Positions 48,699 through 57,622 of a stretch of DNA of 64,000 nt are shown here, in pieces. This DNA is from Motilimonas eburnea. Lineage in GTDB: Bacteria; Pseudomonadota; Gammaproteobacteria; Enterobacterales; CBDFNC01. The number at the start of each line of letters is the position of its first letter. Position 1 is the stretch's first letter. Under the pieces are notes generated by a model, which was given only the letters and a program-made list of their open reading frames with translations, was not told the DNA's origin and ran no database searches. Both the position numbers and the translations under genes were made by a program. The stretch lies in contig NZ_JAIMJB010000005.1 in assembly GCF_021295345.1 (NCBI RefSeq), forward strand, positions 62,001 to 126,000, written 5' to 3'.

Positions 48699-49451
48699 TT
48701 AATTCTGCGGCTCAGTTTTAAGCTCGGTAAACCCAAATTCGCGCAAAGTGGCCCGCGCAGGCTCAGACCATAAATATTGATAAAATGCATTAGCTTCAAC
48801 CGAATTGGATAACCGCGCAGCAGGGTAAATAATAGCGTCATGGCTGTCATCACTAAAACTGGCAATCACCTGCACCTGAGTGGAAGAATGGGCATCACTG
48901 GCATAAACAATTCCCAGTGGCGCAGCACCTCGCTCCACTAAGGCCAAGCAGGCCCTGACATGTTTAGCATAAGCTACCTGCTGAGCTAAGTCCTGCCATA
49001 ACCCCAAGGCTCCCAACGCCTGCTTAGCATAAATACCTGCTGGGACATGTTGAGGATCAGCCATCACCAAACGCTGGCCTGCGAGCGTATGATGCCAATC
49101 TGCAAGCTGCTTAATATTAAAGTTCGGGTGTGCTTTTTTGCTCACCAGCACTAGTTTATTCCCTACTAGGCTTGCGTACTGCTGCACGCGGCCTGTGTTT
49201 TGCTTTAAATAATCCAGCCAGCGCTGATTAGCTGAGACATAAATATCTGCCGGCGCGCCTTGCTCTATTTGTCTGGCTAATGCCGAAGAAGCCCCCACAA
49301 TTAACACCACTTTTTGCTCGGGATTATGTTGCTGATAAAGGCTTACTAATTGCGTCATAGCTGGCTGCAGTGATGCAGCAACCAATACCTTAATCGGCTC
49401 AGCCTGTGCCGAAAAAGCCCCTGCAATGAGCAAAATGAATATCTTAGCCAT
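48699..49451 (-). CDS. modA: ModA, periplasmic molybdate-binding protein
   Basis: A 250-residue solute-binding protein. The ATG at 49451 opens a Sec signal peptide (MAKIFILLIAGAFSAQAEPI, cleavage after AQA). The oxyanion pocket motifs SSALARQIEQGAPADIYVSA and AASLQPAMTQLV are typical. A GTG twelve bases upstream is an alternative start. First gene of modABC; no ModE box was recognised in the ~160 bp before it. Confidence 0.94.
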   Translation of the reverse strand: MAKIFILLIAGAFSAQAEPIKVLVAASLQPAMTQLVSLYQQHNPEQKVVLIVGASSALARQIEQGAPADIYVSANQRWLDYLKQNTGRVQQYASLVGNKLVLVSKKAHPNFNIKQLADWHHTLAGQRLVMADPQHVPAGIYAKQALGALGLWQDLAQQVAYAKHVRACLALVERGAAPLGIVYASDAHSSTQVQVIASFSDDSHDAIIYPAARLSNSVEANAFYQYLWSEPARATLREFGFTELKTEPQN

Positions 49452-49610
49452 TTGTTTTATCACGGTTTAATTAACCTTATTGCGAAGCAAGCCCAGCCAT
49501 TTATGAAAACCCTAACTATACCTCACTTTTAAACTTGGTCGATTGCCTAAATTTAGCTCACTTTGTAAGCTAGTTGCCTCTCTCACAAATCAAACAAAGA
49601 AAATAAGCAC

Positions 49611-50021
49611 ATGTTTAAAAAGACGAAAGAAGAAGGCTTAACCTATATTTCAGAAAACTGCTCCATCACTGGCGACTTAAACCTGCAAGGAGAGGTGATG
49701 ATCAATGGTACGGTTGAAGGTACTCTCACCTGTGAAGGCAATGTCACCTTAGGCCGCAACGGTATCCTTAAGGGTGTGCTTAAAGCCAATGAAGTGTTTG
49801 TTTCCGGCAATATCGAGGGCGAAGTTCATTGCGATATTTTAAACATTGAAAACAAAGGTGTGGTTAGCGGGGAACTGTTCAGTGCCGACATTCGCATCGA
49901 CAAGGGCGGCCAGTTCTTTGGCGTGCGCAAGCAAAAAGATGCCGATAAGAAAGTAGTCGACTTCGAATCAAGCAATAAAGATAAAAGCAGCAAAGAAGAT
50001 AAAAAAGTCGCCAAAGCTTAA
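49611..50021 (+). CDS. Bactofilin
   Basis: A 136-residue polymer-forming cytoskeletal protein. The right-handed beta-helix core of short repeated turns (SITGDLNLQGEVMINGTVEG, then GNVTLGRNGILKGVLKANEV) is followed by a disordered Lys/Asp/Ser-rich tail. Bactofilins form filaments without nucleotides and often organise cell-shape or wall enzymes. No wall-enzyme partner is adjacent; the L,D-transpeptidase is 45 kb away. Divergent from modA. Confidence 0.9.
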   Translation: MFKKTKEEGLTYISENCSITGDLNLQGEVMINGTVEGTLTCEGNVTLGRNGILKGVLKANEVFVSGNIEGEVHCDILNIENKGVVSGELFSADIRIDKGGQFFGVRKQKDADKKVVDFESSNKDKSSKEDKKVAKA

Positions 50022-50069
50022 TTTAGCCTGATATCCTGCCCAACACAGTGCTATCGTTGGGCTTATATT

Positions 50070-50978
50070 TTGTCACCATCTCCCCTAGTCAAAAATCAAA
50101 AAACGGCCGTGCTTTTTGCGTTGGCAGCCGTCGCCATGTGGTCAACCGTGGCAACAGCCTTTAAAGTGACCTTGGCCTATTTCAGCCCGGTCCAGATGAT
50201 TTTGGTCGCCAGCCTAACCAGCATAGTGCTACTTGCGGGCATCTGTTGGTGGCAAAACAAACTGCCCAATGTAGTGTTATTAATCAAGCAACAAGGTAAG
50301 CTGATGTTGCTGCTTGGTTTAATTAATCCTTTGTTCTATTACTTGCTACTGTTTCAAGCTTACGATTTATTACCCGCCCAACAGGCGCAAGCCTTGAATT
50401 ACACTTGGGCTATTAGCCTTACCTTGCTCGCCGTCCCCTTATTAGGGCAAAAGTTGTCTAAAGCCGACGGCTTGGCCATTTTATTAGGCTATGGCGGGGT
50501 ATTAGTGATCGCCACCCAAGGCGATTTATTAGCGCTGGATTTTAACAATCCTTTAGGTGTTGCCTTAGCGCTGGCCAGCACCTTACTTTGGGCCCTGTAT
50601 TGGATCTTAAACACGCGCCAACATGGCGATCCAATAGCTGCCTTACTCGCTTGTTTTATCTTGAGTTTGCCTTTTATCATCGCCGCAAATTGCTATCTGG
50701 GTGAGTTTGATTTCAGTGCTTGGCAAGGCTGGGCAGGCGCTATCTATATTGGCATATTTGAAATGGGACTGGCTTTTGTATGTTGGCTGAATGCCATGAA
50801 GTACGCCGAGCACACCGCCGGTATCAGCAATTTGATTTTCGTGTCGCCGTTTGCTTCGTTGTTCTTACTCAACTGGATCATAGGTGAGCCTATCTACACC
50901 TCAACCTTAGTTGGCTTAGGCTTAATTATTACCGCTTTGCTGACTCAGCAATGGCTCAATCGCAAACGACAAGGCTAA
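50070..50978 (+). CDS. EamA/DMT-family transporter
   Basis: A 302-residue protein with ten helices in two EamA repeats (FALAAVAMWSTVATAFKVTL and VALALASTLLWALYWILNT). Likely a metabolite exporter of the drug/metabolite transporter superfamily; the substrate is unknown. The start is a TTG, the only start that keeps the first helix intact, although its ribosome binding site is weak. Bactofilin lies 48 bp upstream on the same strand, and a small DUF3565 gene follows 10 bp downstream with its own good Shine-Dalgarno sequence. Confidence 0.85.
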   Translation: MSPSPLVKNQKTAVLFALAAVAMWSTVATAFKVTLAYFSPVQMILVASLTSIVLLAGICWWQNKLPNVVLLIKQQGKLMLLLGLINPLFYYLLLFQAYDLLPAQQAQALNYTWAISLTLLAVPLLGQKLSKADGLAILLGYGGVLVIATQGDLLALDFNNPLGVALALASTLLWALYWILNTRQHGDPIAALLACFILSLPFIIAANCYLGEFDFSAWQGWAGAIYIGIFEMGLAFVCWLNAMKYAEHTAGISNLIFVSPFASLFLLNWIIGEPIYTSTLVGLGLIITALLTQQWLNRKRQG

Positions 50979-50988
50979 GGAAAACACC

Positions 50989-51195
50989 ATGCAACAAGCT
51001 ATTTGTGGCTATCATTTAGATGAAGAAGCACACTGGGTTGCCGAGCTAAGCTGCGGCCATTTTCAGCATGTTAGACACGACCCACCTTGGCAAATGCGAC
51101 CTTGGGTACTGACTACAGCAGGTCGCAACACCATGCTGGGACATAAGTTAAATTGCATCAAGTGCGATGAAGGTGCGCCGAAAGATCAGCTCTAA
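50989..51195 (+). CDS. DUF3565-family small protein
   Basis: A 68-residue protein matching the DUF3565 pattern: HWVAELSCGHFQHVRHDPPW, TTAGRNTMLGHKLNCIKCDE. Conserved His, Cys and Asp residues look like metal ligands, but the function is unknown. AAGGAAAACACC precedes the ATG. It is 10 bp after the transporter gene and probably in its operon. Confidence 0.85.
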   Translation: MQQAICGYHLDEEAHWVAELSCGHFQHVRHDPPWQMRPWVLTTAGRNTMLGHKLNCIKCDEGAPKDQL

Positions 51196-51217
51196 ACTGA
51201 TCGACTTAGGTTCGCCA

Positions 51218-51292
51218 GTAGGAGCGATTTTTAAATCGTGAATAACCATCAGTTAACGCGCTGTTTCGCTGTATTAATACAGCTCCCACAAA
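51218..51292. repeat. REP-like pair after the DUF3565 gene
   Basis: Forward at 51218-51245 (GTAGGAGC-GATTTTTAAATC-GTGAATAA). Inverse up to 51292 (read back GTGGGAGC-TGTATTAATACAG-CGAAACAGCG). The arms differ between the two. Confidence 0.8.
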
Positions 51293-51307
51293 GCACCTCG
51301 GCAAACA

Positions 51308-51835
51308 TTATTGCTGTTCAATATAGCGCTGCGCTTGTCGCGGGCTAGTTAAGTGCACAAATTTAATATGTGCAAATTGCGGGTCGGTTTTTACCTTTAG
51401 ATAACGCCGCCGGTTGTGATGGTAATTTTGCAAGCTCCATAAAATCACCGAGTCTTTACTAAAAAAGGATTTTTTAAACGTTTCCACATTGCCTGTATTC
51501 GGCCATAGTTCCTTGCCTGAAATACTGCGTTTAAGTGCACGGGTAATAGATTGATAAGCAGTGCGAGCCAAACTGTAATCCAGCCAAATAACCGTATCAA
51601 CCTGCTCCCACTTGATTGGGACGGAGCGATTATAGTTGCCATCAAGCACCCAAGCGGTTGGTGCTAGCGCCTGTTTTAACTCAGTAAAGAACACTTCATC
51701 ACTGGGCTGCTGCCAATTAGGTAACCAAAAAATGGCATCCATCTCTATGTAGGGTATCGCCATCTTTTTTGCTAACTGCCGGCTAAAAGTCGACTTCCCA
51801 GAAGCACTGCTGCCGATGACATTAATACGATTCAT
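51308..51835 (-). CDS. P-loop kinase-like protein (adenylate-kinase-type fold)
   Basis: A 175-residue nucleotide-binding protein with Walker A GSSASGKST, MDAIFWLPNWQQ (the DxIxW element of topology-modulation/FlaR-like kinases) and DGNYNRSV. The substrate is unknown. The ATG at 51835 follows AAGGGAAAC and replaces a longer frame whose extra 21 codons run through a REP-like piece. No operon partner. Confidence 0.8.
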   Translation of the reverse strand: MNRINVIGSSASGKSTFSRQLAKKMAIPYIEMDAIFWLPNWQQPSDEVFFTELKQALAPTAWVLDGNYNRSVPIKWEQVDTVIWLDYSLARTAYQSITRALKRSISGKELWPNTGNVETFKKSFFSKDSVILWSLQNYHHNRRRYLKVKTDPQFAHIKFVHLTSPRQAQRYIEQQ

Positions 51836-51874
51836 GTTTCCCTTGTTAACTAATAAGTCTTCAAACACCCATCT

Positions 51875-51937
51875 TCGCCGAGCAAGCTCGCCACCCACAG
51901 GTGTTTCATTCCCTGTAGGGGCGATTTTAAATCATTG
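51875..51937. repeat. Two REP-like units at the 3' end of the RND permease gene
   Basis: Inverse unit at 51875-51901 (read back CCTGTGGGTGGCGAGCTTGC, then TCGGCGA) and forward unit at 51912-51937 (CCTGTAGGGGC-GATTTTAAATC-ATTGAC). The second contains the stop codon of the permease gene at 51932-51934. Confidence 0.75.
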
Positions 51938-54900
51938 ACGCTCTAACAACCCATCTTCTTGATTTTGCTCTGGCTTAATGCCACGAATACGCCTCGCAAC
52001 TCGTTTGATATCGTCAATAAACAAGTACAAACAAGGGATCAGGAACAAGGTCACCACGGTTGAGAAGAGCACGCCGTAGGCTAGACTGACCGCCATTGGG
52101 ATCACCATTTGCGCCTGCATGCTGGTTTCCATCATGATCGGCGTTAAGCCGATAAAGGTGGTCAGCGAGGTGAGCAAAATAGCGCGAAAACGTCGGCAGC
52201 CCGAGGCCACGACAATCGCAGCCAATGGCTCTGCCAATGGCCCTGAAGACTTATCACCATGGCGATTCTTGTTAATATCATCCACCATCACCAGCGAGTC
52301 GTTCACCACCACCCCTGCCGCGGCAATAATGCCAAACAAGGATAACGAGCTTAAATCTATACCCATAAGTTGATGGCCCGCCACCGAGCCAATAATGCCA
52401 AACGGGATCACCGCCATTATCATCAAGGGCTGAGCGTAAGACTTTAATGGGATGGCGAGTAAAGCGTAAACCAACAGCATAGACAAGGCGAAGTTACGCA
52501 GCTGTTCATTGGTGTTCTCAATTTGCTGAGCTATGCTGCCCGCCACTTCGGTGCTGACCCTAGGGTATTGCAACAATAATTGTGGCAGGAAGTTATCGCG
52601 TACATCTTGCGCCAGTTTAAAGGGTTCGGCTTGGCTGGCATCCACCGACGCCCACACGCTGACGGTTTGACGGCCGTTTTCACGGCGAATTTGGCTTAAG
52701 CCATCAACAAAGCTCACCTGCGCCACCTCAGACAAGGGCACTTGCACTCCTTGAGCCGTTTGGATCAAGACCTTGTTAACATGGCTGATGCTATTTCGCT
52801 GATCTTCGGGATAACGCAGCATAACACGCACCTCATCACCACCGCGGATCACCCTTTGTAGCTCTAAGCCATAAAAGCTTTGATTCACCTGAATGGCAAT
52901 ATCCGCCAAGCTTAAGCCTAGGCTATGAGCTTGCGGTTTAAGGGTAAACAGCACTTCCTGACTGTGGCTTTGGCTACTGTCGTTAACATTGTTAACCCCG
53001 GCTAGGCTATTTAAATGCTGTTTTAGCTTGGCCACCACCGCATCCATTTGTTGCTGATCTGAGCCTTGTAAACGAAAGCTGATATCACCATCATCGCGCT
53101 CATTACCAAATAAGTTGTCTTCTATGGTCAAGGATTTCATCCCCGGCAAGGGCGGGATGGCTTGATGCCAGCGCTCAGCCAAGGCAAAGGTGTTCATGGG
53201 TCTTAGCTCTGGCTCAACCAAGCGCACCAAGATTTCGGCTTGCGTGCGACCACGTAAGTCCACCTGCATGTCTGAAATCATCACTTGGCCAAACTCGGCT
53301 TCAAGGTCTTGGTCCACCTGCTTCAAGGCTTGCTCGATTTTTAGCGCCATGTCTAAGGTGGCTTGCTCCGAAGCATCGGCGTTCATGGTCAAACTGATAG
53401 TTGGAAAATCATGAGGGATTTTCGGCTGACCGACAAAGCGCACCACGCCGCCTTGATACAAACCCGCACACACTAAAATCAGGCTGATAAACAACATGAT
53501 CAAGGTATAGCGGTAACCGACCGCACGAGTTAAACAAGGGCGATAAACATCGGTTATCAGCCAATTTAGACCCAGATTGACCTTAGCTTGCAGCCAGTTT
53601 ACCAGCAGCCTTAGCCAGTCCAGCGGATTACGTGAGCCGGGACGCACTTGCTTCGGCGGTTTCATTGCGGCCAAATGGGCAGGCAAAATTAACTTAGATT
53701 CCACCAAGGAAAACAGCAAACACAAGATCACCACATAGCCGATGGCTTGACCAAAGGCGGCAGTCGGGCCGTCATCGAGCACCAAAGGCAAGAAGGCTGC
53801 AATCGTGGTTAACACGCCAAAGGTCGCGGGCATGGCCACGCGTTTTACCCCGCTGATCACGGCGTCAATATGATGGCCATGACGCTGGGTTTCACTGTGG
53901 GCACTTTCGCCCATCACGATGGCATCATCTACCACCACACCCAATACCAAGATAAAGGCAAACAAGCTCACCACGTTAATGGTGACGTCTATCATGCTCA
54001 AGGGCATTAAGAATAAGGTGCCCAAGAAACAAACCGGTAACCCCATCATCACCCAAAATGCTAAGCGCACCCGCAGGAATAACGCCAACATCAAGAACAC
54101 CAGAACGGCACCACTTTTCATGCTGTCGAGCATGAGCTCTAACCGGCCCTCAAGATAGTATGTCATGTCTACCCAAGGCGCTAGCTCAAGGCCCTTAGGT
54201 AACTGAGTTTGCTTGGTTTCGATATAACGTTTAACCGTATCGGCCACCACGTTCAGGCTTTGATCTTCGGCGGCGCCGACGTAAAAGGTGACCGAGTTAT
54301 GGCCGTTAAAACGCGAATAATGTAGGCCTTGGGCTAGGCCATCGGTGATGTCGGCGACATCACCTAAGGTGAGTACCGAGCCATCACGGTGAGTCAGCAA
54401 GGGAATATTGCCAAAATCGGCCGCGCTATAGGCTTGATTGGCAACACGTAAATTAATGTAACCATTTTGCGCACGAATGCCACCCGCCGACATATTGCCG
54501 GAATGACTACGCACCGCATTGGCTACTTGATTGAAACTTAAACCGTACTCTCTGAGTTTGTCCTTACTCAAGGCAATGGAGATTTCATCCTCCAAGCCAC
54601 CGTAAAACTCGGTAATGCTCACGCCCGGCAGTTGGCGGATTTCATCAAAAATCAGCTTACCTGTGTGCTTCAACTCACGCGGGGAAAGATCGCCAAACAA
54701 ACTGATATACATGACATCTTGGCGCATCTTAATGCGCTCAATTTGCTGGCCTTCCATCTCCGTTGGAAAGTTAGACACGCTATCAAACGCCGCCTTCACT
54801 TCGTCCAACACTAAGCTGGCATCATAGTCGTCATTGACCTTGATATAAGTGGTGGCATAACCCAAGTTGGCATAGGCGATAACGCGCTCTAAACCCTGCA

Positions 54901-55135
54901 CTTGCTCGATGGCATCTTCAAATTTGGTGATGATGCCTTCTTCCACTTCTTGTGGCGCGGCACCGGGTAAGGCAGCGGTGAACTTGATCCAATTCACTTC
55001 GATTTGCGGAAAGAACTGCTTACGTATCGTGCCCGCTGTGAGCAAACCACCGACGACAATCATGATCATTAACAGATTGGCTGCGACACTGTTACGGGTA
55101 AACCAAGCAATGATCCCTTTGTTGGTATCTAGCAT
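51932..55135 (-). CDS. RND-family efflux permease (AcrB/MexB-like)
   Basis: A 1067-residue inner-membrane proton-driven pump. N-terminal helix and periplasmic porter region (ITKFEDAIEQVQGLERVIAY), first membrane bundle (LVFLMLALFLRVRLAFWVMM, VVVDDAIVMGESAHSE), second bundle (SLFGIIAAAGVVVNDSLVMV), and a charged cytosolic tail. The proton-relay Asp pair is in VDDAIVMGE. The adaptor gene is just upstream (2 bp gap). The cargo is unknown. The stop codon lies in a REP unit, so the last few residues may not match relatives. Confidence 0.95.
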   Translation of the reverse strand: MLDTNKGIIAWFTRNSVAANLLMIMIVVGGLLTAGTIRKQFFPQIEVNWIKFTAALPGAAPQEVEEGIITKFEDAIEQVQGLERVIAYANLGYATTYIKVNDDYDASLVLDEVKAAFDSVSNFPTEMEGQQIERIKMRQDVMYISLFGDLSPRELKHTGKLIFDEIRQLPGVSITEFYGGLEDEISIALSKDKLREYGLSFNQVANAVRSHSGNMSAGGIRAQNGYINLRVANQAYSAADFGNIPLLTHRDGSVLTLGDVADITDGLAQGLHYSRFNGHNSVTFYVGAAEDQSLNVVADTVKRYIETKQTQLPKGLELAPWVDMTYYLEGRLELMLDSMKSGAVLVFLMLALFLRVRLAFWVMMGLPVCFLGTLFLMPLSMIDVTINVVSLFAFILVLGVVVDDAIVMGESAHSETQRHGHHIDAVISGVKRVAMPATFGVLTTIAAFLPLVLDDGPTAAFGQAIGYVVILCLLFSLVESKLILPAHLAAMKPPKQVRPGSRNPLDWLRLLVNWLQAKVNLGLNWLITDVYRPCLTRAVGYRYTLIMLFISLILVCAGLYQGGVVRFVGQPKIPHDFPTISLTMNADASEQATLDMALKIEQALKQVDQDLEAEFGQVMISDMQVDLRGRTQAEILVRLVEPELRPMNTFALAERWHQAIPPLPGMKSLTIEDNLFGNERDDGDISFRLQGSDQQQMDAVVAKLKQHLNSLAGVNNVNDSSQSHSQEVLFTLKPQAHSLGLSLADIAIQVNQSFYGLELQRVIRGGDEVRVMLRYPEDQRNSISHVNKVLIQTAQGVQVPLSEVAQVSFVDGLSQIRRENGRQTVSVWASVDASQAEPFKLAQDVRDNFLPQLLLQYPRVSTEVAGSIAQQIENTNEQLRNFALSMLLVYALLAIPLKSYAQPLMIMAVIPFGIIGSVAGHQLMGIDLSSLSLFGIIAAAGVVVNDSLVMVDDINKNRHGDKSSGPLAEPLAAIVVASGCRRFRAILLTSLTTFIGLTPIMMETSMQAQMVIPMAVSLAYGVLFSTVVTLFLIPCLYLFIDDIKRVARRIRGIKPEQNQEDGLLERQ

Positions 55136-55137
55136 GA

Positions 55138-56340
55138 TCAGCCCTCTACCGTCGTCGCACTGGCGGCATCGCCCGCGAGCTTAGTGTCAGGCTCAGGGTT
55201 TGGCTCTACCTGCTCTGCACCGCGCTCAGGATCATCGACCCAATCGAGCGGCATGCCCGGTAAGGCATAATCGAGTGCCGAGTTAATCACTTTATCGCCC
55301 TGCTCTAAACCTGCGGTGATCACGGCTTCACCGGCATTAAAGCGCAGCACTTCAACATCACGGTAAGCCAAAGTACGCTCCGGCGTTAATACCGCCACCT
55401 TGCCGTCGGTCACCAAATGACGCGGCAACACGCTCACCATACCCGCGTTGATACCTTCAATTTCGGCTGTCACATAGCTACCAAAGGGCAAGCTAGCCCC
55501 CCCCTTGCTGCGACCATAAGGGTCGGGGATTTCGGCCACCAAATAGGCCATGCGACTGGAATCATCGATGACGCCTTCGTTGCGCACCACCTTGGCATGG
55601 AAAATATCCTGACCTAAGGTCAACAGCACTTGGGCGCCCATCCCTTGATTGTCTAAGAAATTAAATTCTTGTTGTGCTAGCGGTAAGCGCACCTCAGCAA
55701 ACTCGGTGCTTAAGATACGGCCCAATAACGCACCAGGCGCAGCATAACCACCAGGGCCAATATGACGACTAGCAATTAATGCGTCATAAGGCGCACGGAT
55801 CACGGTGCGGTCAAGGTTACGCTGAGCTTGTTTGAGACTGGCCTCGGCTGACTTTAGACGGGCTTTTTCTTGCTCTAATTGCGGTTTACGCAGGCTCAAC
55901 TCGGTTGGTAATTTGCTTTTAATATCTGACCATTGCTCCTTAGCCACCTTACCATAAGCCACTTCTTGTACTAACGCAGCTTTAGCGGCAGCCACATTGG
56001 CTTTGGCTTGAATTAACGCCACCTCATAATCACTGGGATCAATCTTGGCAAGCACTTGGCCCTGCTGCACCAAACCACCACGAATAAACTCAGGGGCAAG
56101 ATAAGTTAGCTCACCGCCCACCTGCGCCACCAAATCGGTTTCATACTTGGCTTTAACCACACCGTAAGAGGCAACCGTTAGGGTCATCGGCTGAAATTGG
56201 TTTTCAACCACACTGACTTGCACCAATTTGGTTTCCGGCGGCTTTTGCTGCGGCGGTTGCTGCAAAGAAGCGAGGCCCATATAACCTGCAATGCCTAACC
56301 CTAACACCACGATAGGTAAAATTATCTTAAGCTTATTCAA
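55138..56340 (-). CDS. RND periplasmic adaptor (membrane-fusion protein, HlyD/AcrA type)
   Basis: A 400-residue adaptor linking the pump to an outer-membrane channel. N-terminal signal-anchor (IILPIVVLGLGIAGYMGLAS), lipoyl-type barrel halves around ~70 and ~205 separated by a helical hairpin (~95-185), then a beta-barrel. The start is a TTG with AAGGA seven bases upstream, the only candidate. First gene of the pump operon. No linked TolC-type channel, so it probably uses a channel encoded elsewhere. Confidence 0.92.
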   Translation of the reverse strand: MNKLKIILPIVVLGLGIAGYMGLASLQQPPQQKPPETKLVQVSVVENQFQPMTLTVASYGVVKAKYETDLVAQVGGELTYLAPEFIRGGLVQQGQVLAKIDPSDYEVALIQAKANVAAAKAALVQEVAYGKVAKEQWSDIKSKLPTELSLRKPQLEQEKARLKSAEASLKQAQRNLDRTVIRAPYDALIASRHIGPGGYAAPGALLGRILSTEFAEVRLPLAQQEFNFLDNQGMGAQVLLTLGQDIFHAKVVRNEGVIDDSSRMAYLVAEIPDPYGRSKGGASLPFGSYVTAEIEGINAGMVSVLPRHLVTDGKVAVLTPERTLAYRDVEVLRFNAGEAVITAGLEQGDKVINSALDYALPGMPLDWVDDPERGAEQVEPNPEPDTKLAGDAASATTVEG

Positions 56341-56672
56341 AACCTTGTCCTTAAAGAGTTATCCATCCGCCATGCTGAATACGGTACACAGCCATTAAGT
56401 CATTCTACGGCTCAAGAGCGGGTTCTCAAGTAGCGAAAACAGCGTTTTAATAAGCTTCACAATTAACCTTAGCGAGCTCATTTGATGAGCTCGCCACGCT
56501 ACAACCGTTATAACTCTATTGCTATTGGTAGGTGTAAACCCAAGTAACGCTGTATTTTATCAATATCACTAAAGCAATGTTTTTAAGTCACTTTCTGACC
56601 AATATCAAAGTAAATCTCACAAATAGCGAGATATTGTTCAGGCATTAAAAACAAAAATATCAAGGCGCTAAC
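56341..56672. other. 332-bp divergent region with a perfect palindrome
   Basis: It separates the RND operon (leftward) from the HEXXH gene (rightward) and should carry both promoters. The only structure I see is a 10-bp inverted repeat with a 3-nt spacer at 56472-56494 (GCGAGCTCAT-TTG-ATGAGCTCGC). It could be an operator or a decayed REP-like stem. Confidence 0.5.
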
Positions 56673-57479
56673 ATGGTTAAGCCGCAATCGACGCCAGCCA
56701 TATCAAATCAAGCATTAACAGCCTGGACCCAAGCAAACCAACAATTACATCAAGATTTAATGGCTAACTATGGCGACTTAATCAAAACGACCCCTTGGCC
56801 CGCCACCGCCATAGGTGAAGGTAAACCATGCCAATACTATGACAAGCAAGTCACCATAGGCGCGGCTCACTTGGACGGTTGCCCAATTGCATTATTCGAC
56901 AAGCTAAAACATGAACACATCCATTGGTTAGTTAACACGATTTTAAATTTTCATCCCATTGCGGCTTTCAATGAGGGCATTGCCGTCGCTCTTGCCGATT
57001 GGCCAAACCGAGCGCGCAAACTAGGCTTTAATCAGCATCATCTTTGTCGCCAATTGCTATTGCAAAACGCCCTTATCCCGATGGATAAGCTAATTGAGGG
57101 CGTTGCCTATTTCGGTTTTCGCCACGATTTTAGGGTCGATGTACAATTTGGCTCTTTTTGCGGCTATTACCTAGATAAGCTCGGCCTCTATGATTGGTGT
57201 AAAACCTGTGCCACATTGAGCCAAACGATTACCCAGCAAGAAACCCTGAACTTACTCCAAACCCTGTTCGATGAATGGCAAACTATGCTCGCCACACACA
57301 TTACCGACAACCTGAAATGCCAAACCTTTGTTGAACAACTAACGCTGGCCAATGAAATCGCATTTGGCCAATTACATTGCCCTCGCTGCTTATACCCTTT
57401 ACAACAAGAAGCGGCTCAATGTCATCAGTGCCATAATGAGATAGATCAAGGCAGCTTGCCTTCATCTATCTGTATTTAA
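56673..57479 (+). CDS. Predicted cytosolic HEXXH metalloprotein with C-terminal zinc ribbon
   Basis: A 268-residue protein with no signal peptide. HEHIH in DKLKHEHIHWLVNTILNF is an HEXXH zinc motif, and FNEGIAVAL about 20 residues later supplies a third-ligand glutamate as in gluzincins of the peptidase-MA type. Near the C-terminus CPRC (~240) and CHQC (~255) make a four-cysteine zinc ribbon, CPRCLYPLQQEAAQCHQC. A ribbon fused to a soluble metallopeptidase is not a layout I know. Substrate unknown. Divergent from the RND adaptor gene. Confidence 0.6.
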   Translation: MVKPQSTPAISNQALTAWTQANQQLHQDLMANYGDLIKTTPWPATAIGEGKPCQYYDKQVTIGAAHLDGCPIALFDKLKHEHIHWLVNTILNFHPIAAFNEGIAVALADWPNRARKLGFNQHHLCRQLLLQNALIPMDKLIEGVAYFGFRHDFRVDVQFGSFCGYYLDKLGLYDWCKTCATLSQTITQQETLNLLQTLFDEWQTMLATHITDNLKCQTFVEQLTLANEIAFGQLHCPRCLYPLQQEAAQCHQCHNEIDQGSLPSSICI

Positions 57480-57490
57480 AATATCATGGC

Positions 57491-57595
57491 TTAACCAAAC
57501 ACCTGCATCGCCGATAGAAATTGGTACAGGATAAACACGGCCACCAGCAGCCATAAAGCCATCAGGCCCTTCCATAGTCGAATATTAAACCCCAT
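57491..57595 (-). CDS. 34-residue single-helix membrane protein
   Basis: A 34-codon gene starting MGFNIRLWKGLMALWLLVAV and ending MQVFG. One membrane helix (~8-28) with an Arg/Lys-flanked N-terminus. A strong Shine-Dalgarno sequence GGAGGCGAT precedes the ATG. It lies 27 bp after the lipoprotein gene on the same strand, so the two may be an operon. No family recognised. Confidence 0.55.
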   Translation of the reverse strand: MGFNIRLWKGLMALWLLVAVFILYQFLSAMQVFG

Positions 57596-57622
57596 ATCGC
57601 CTCCTTAGTGACTCGGGAACAC

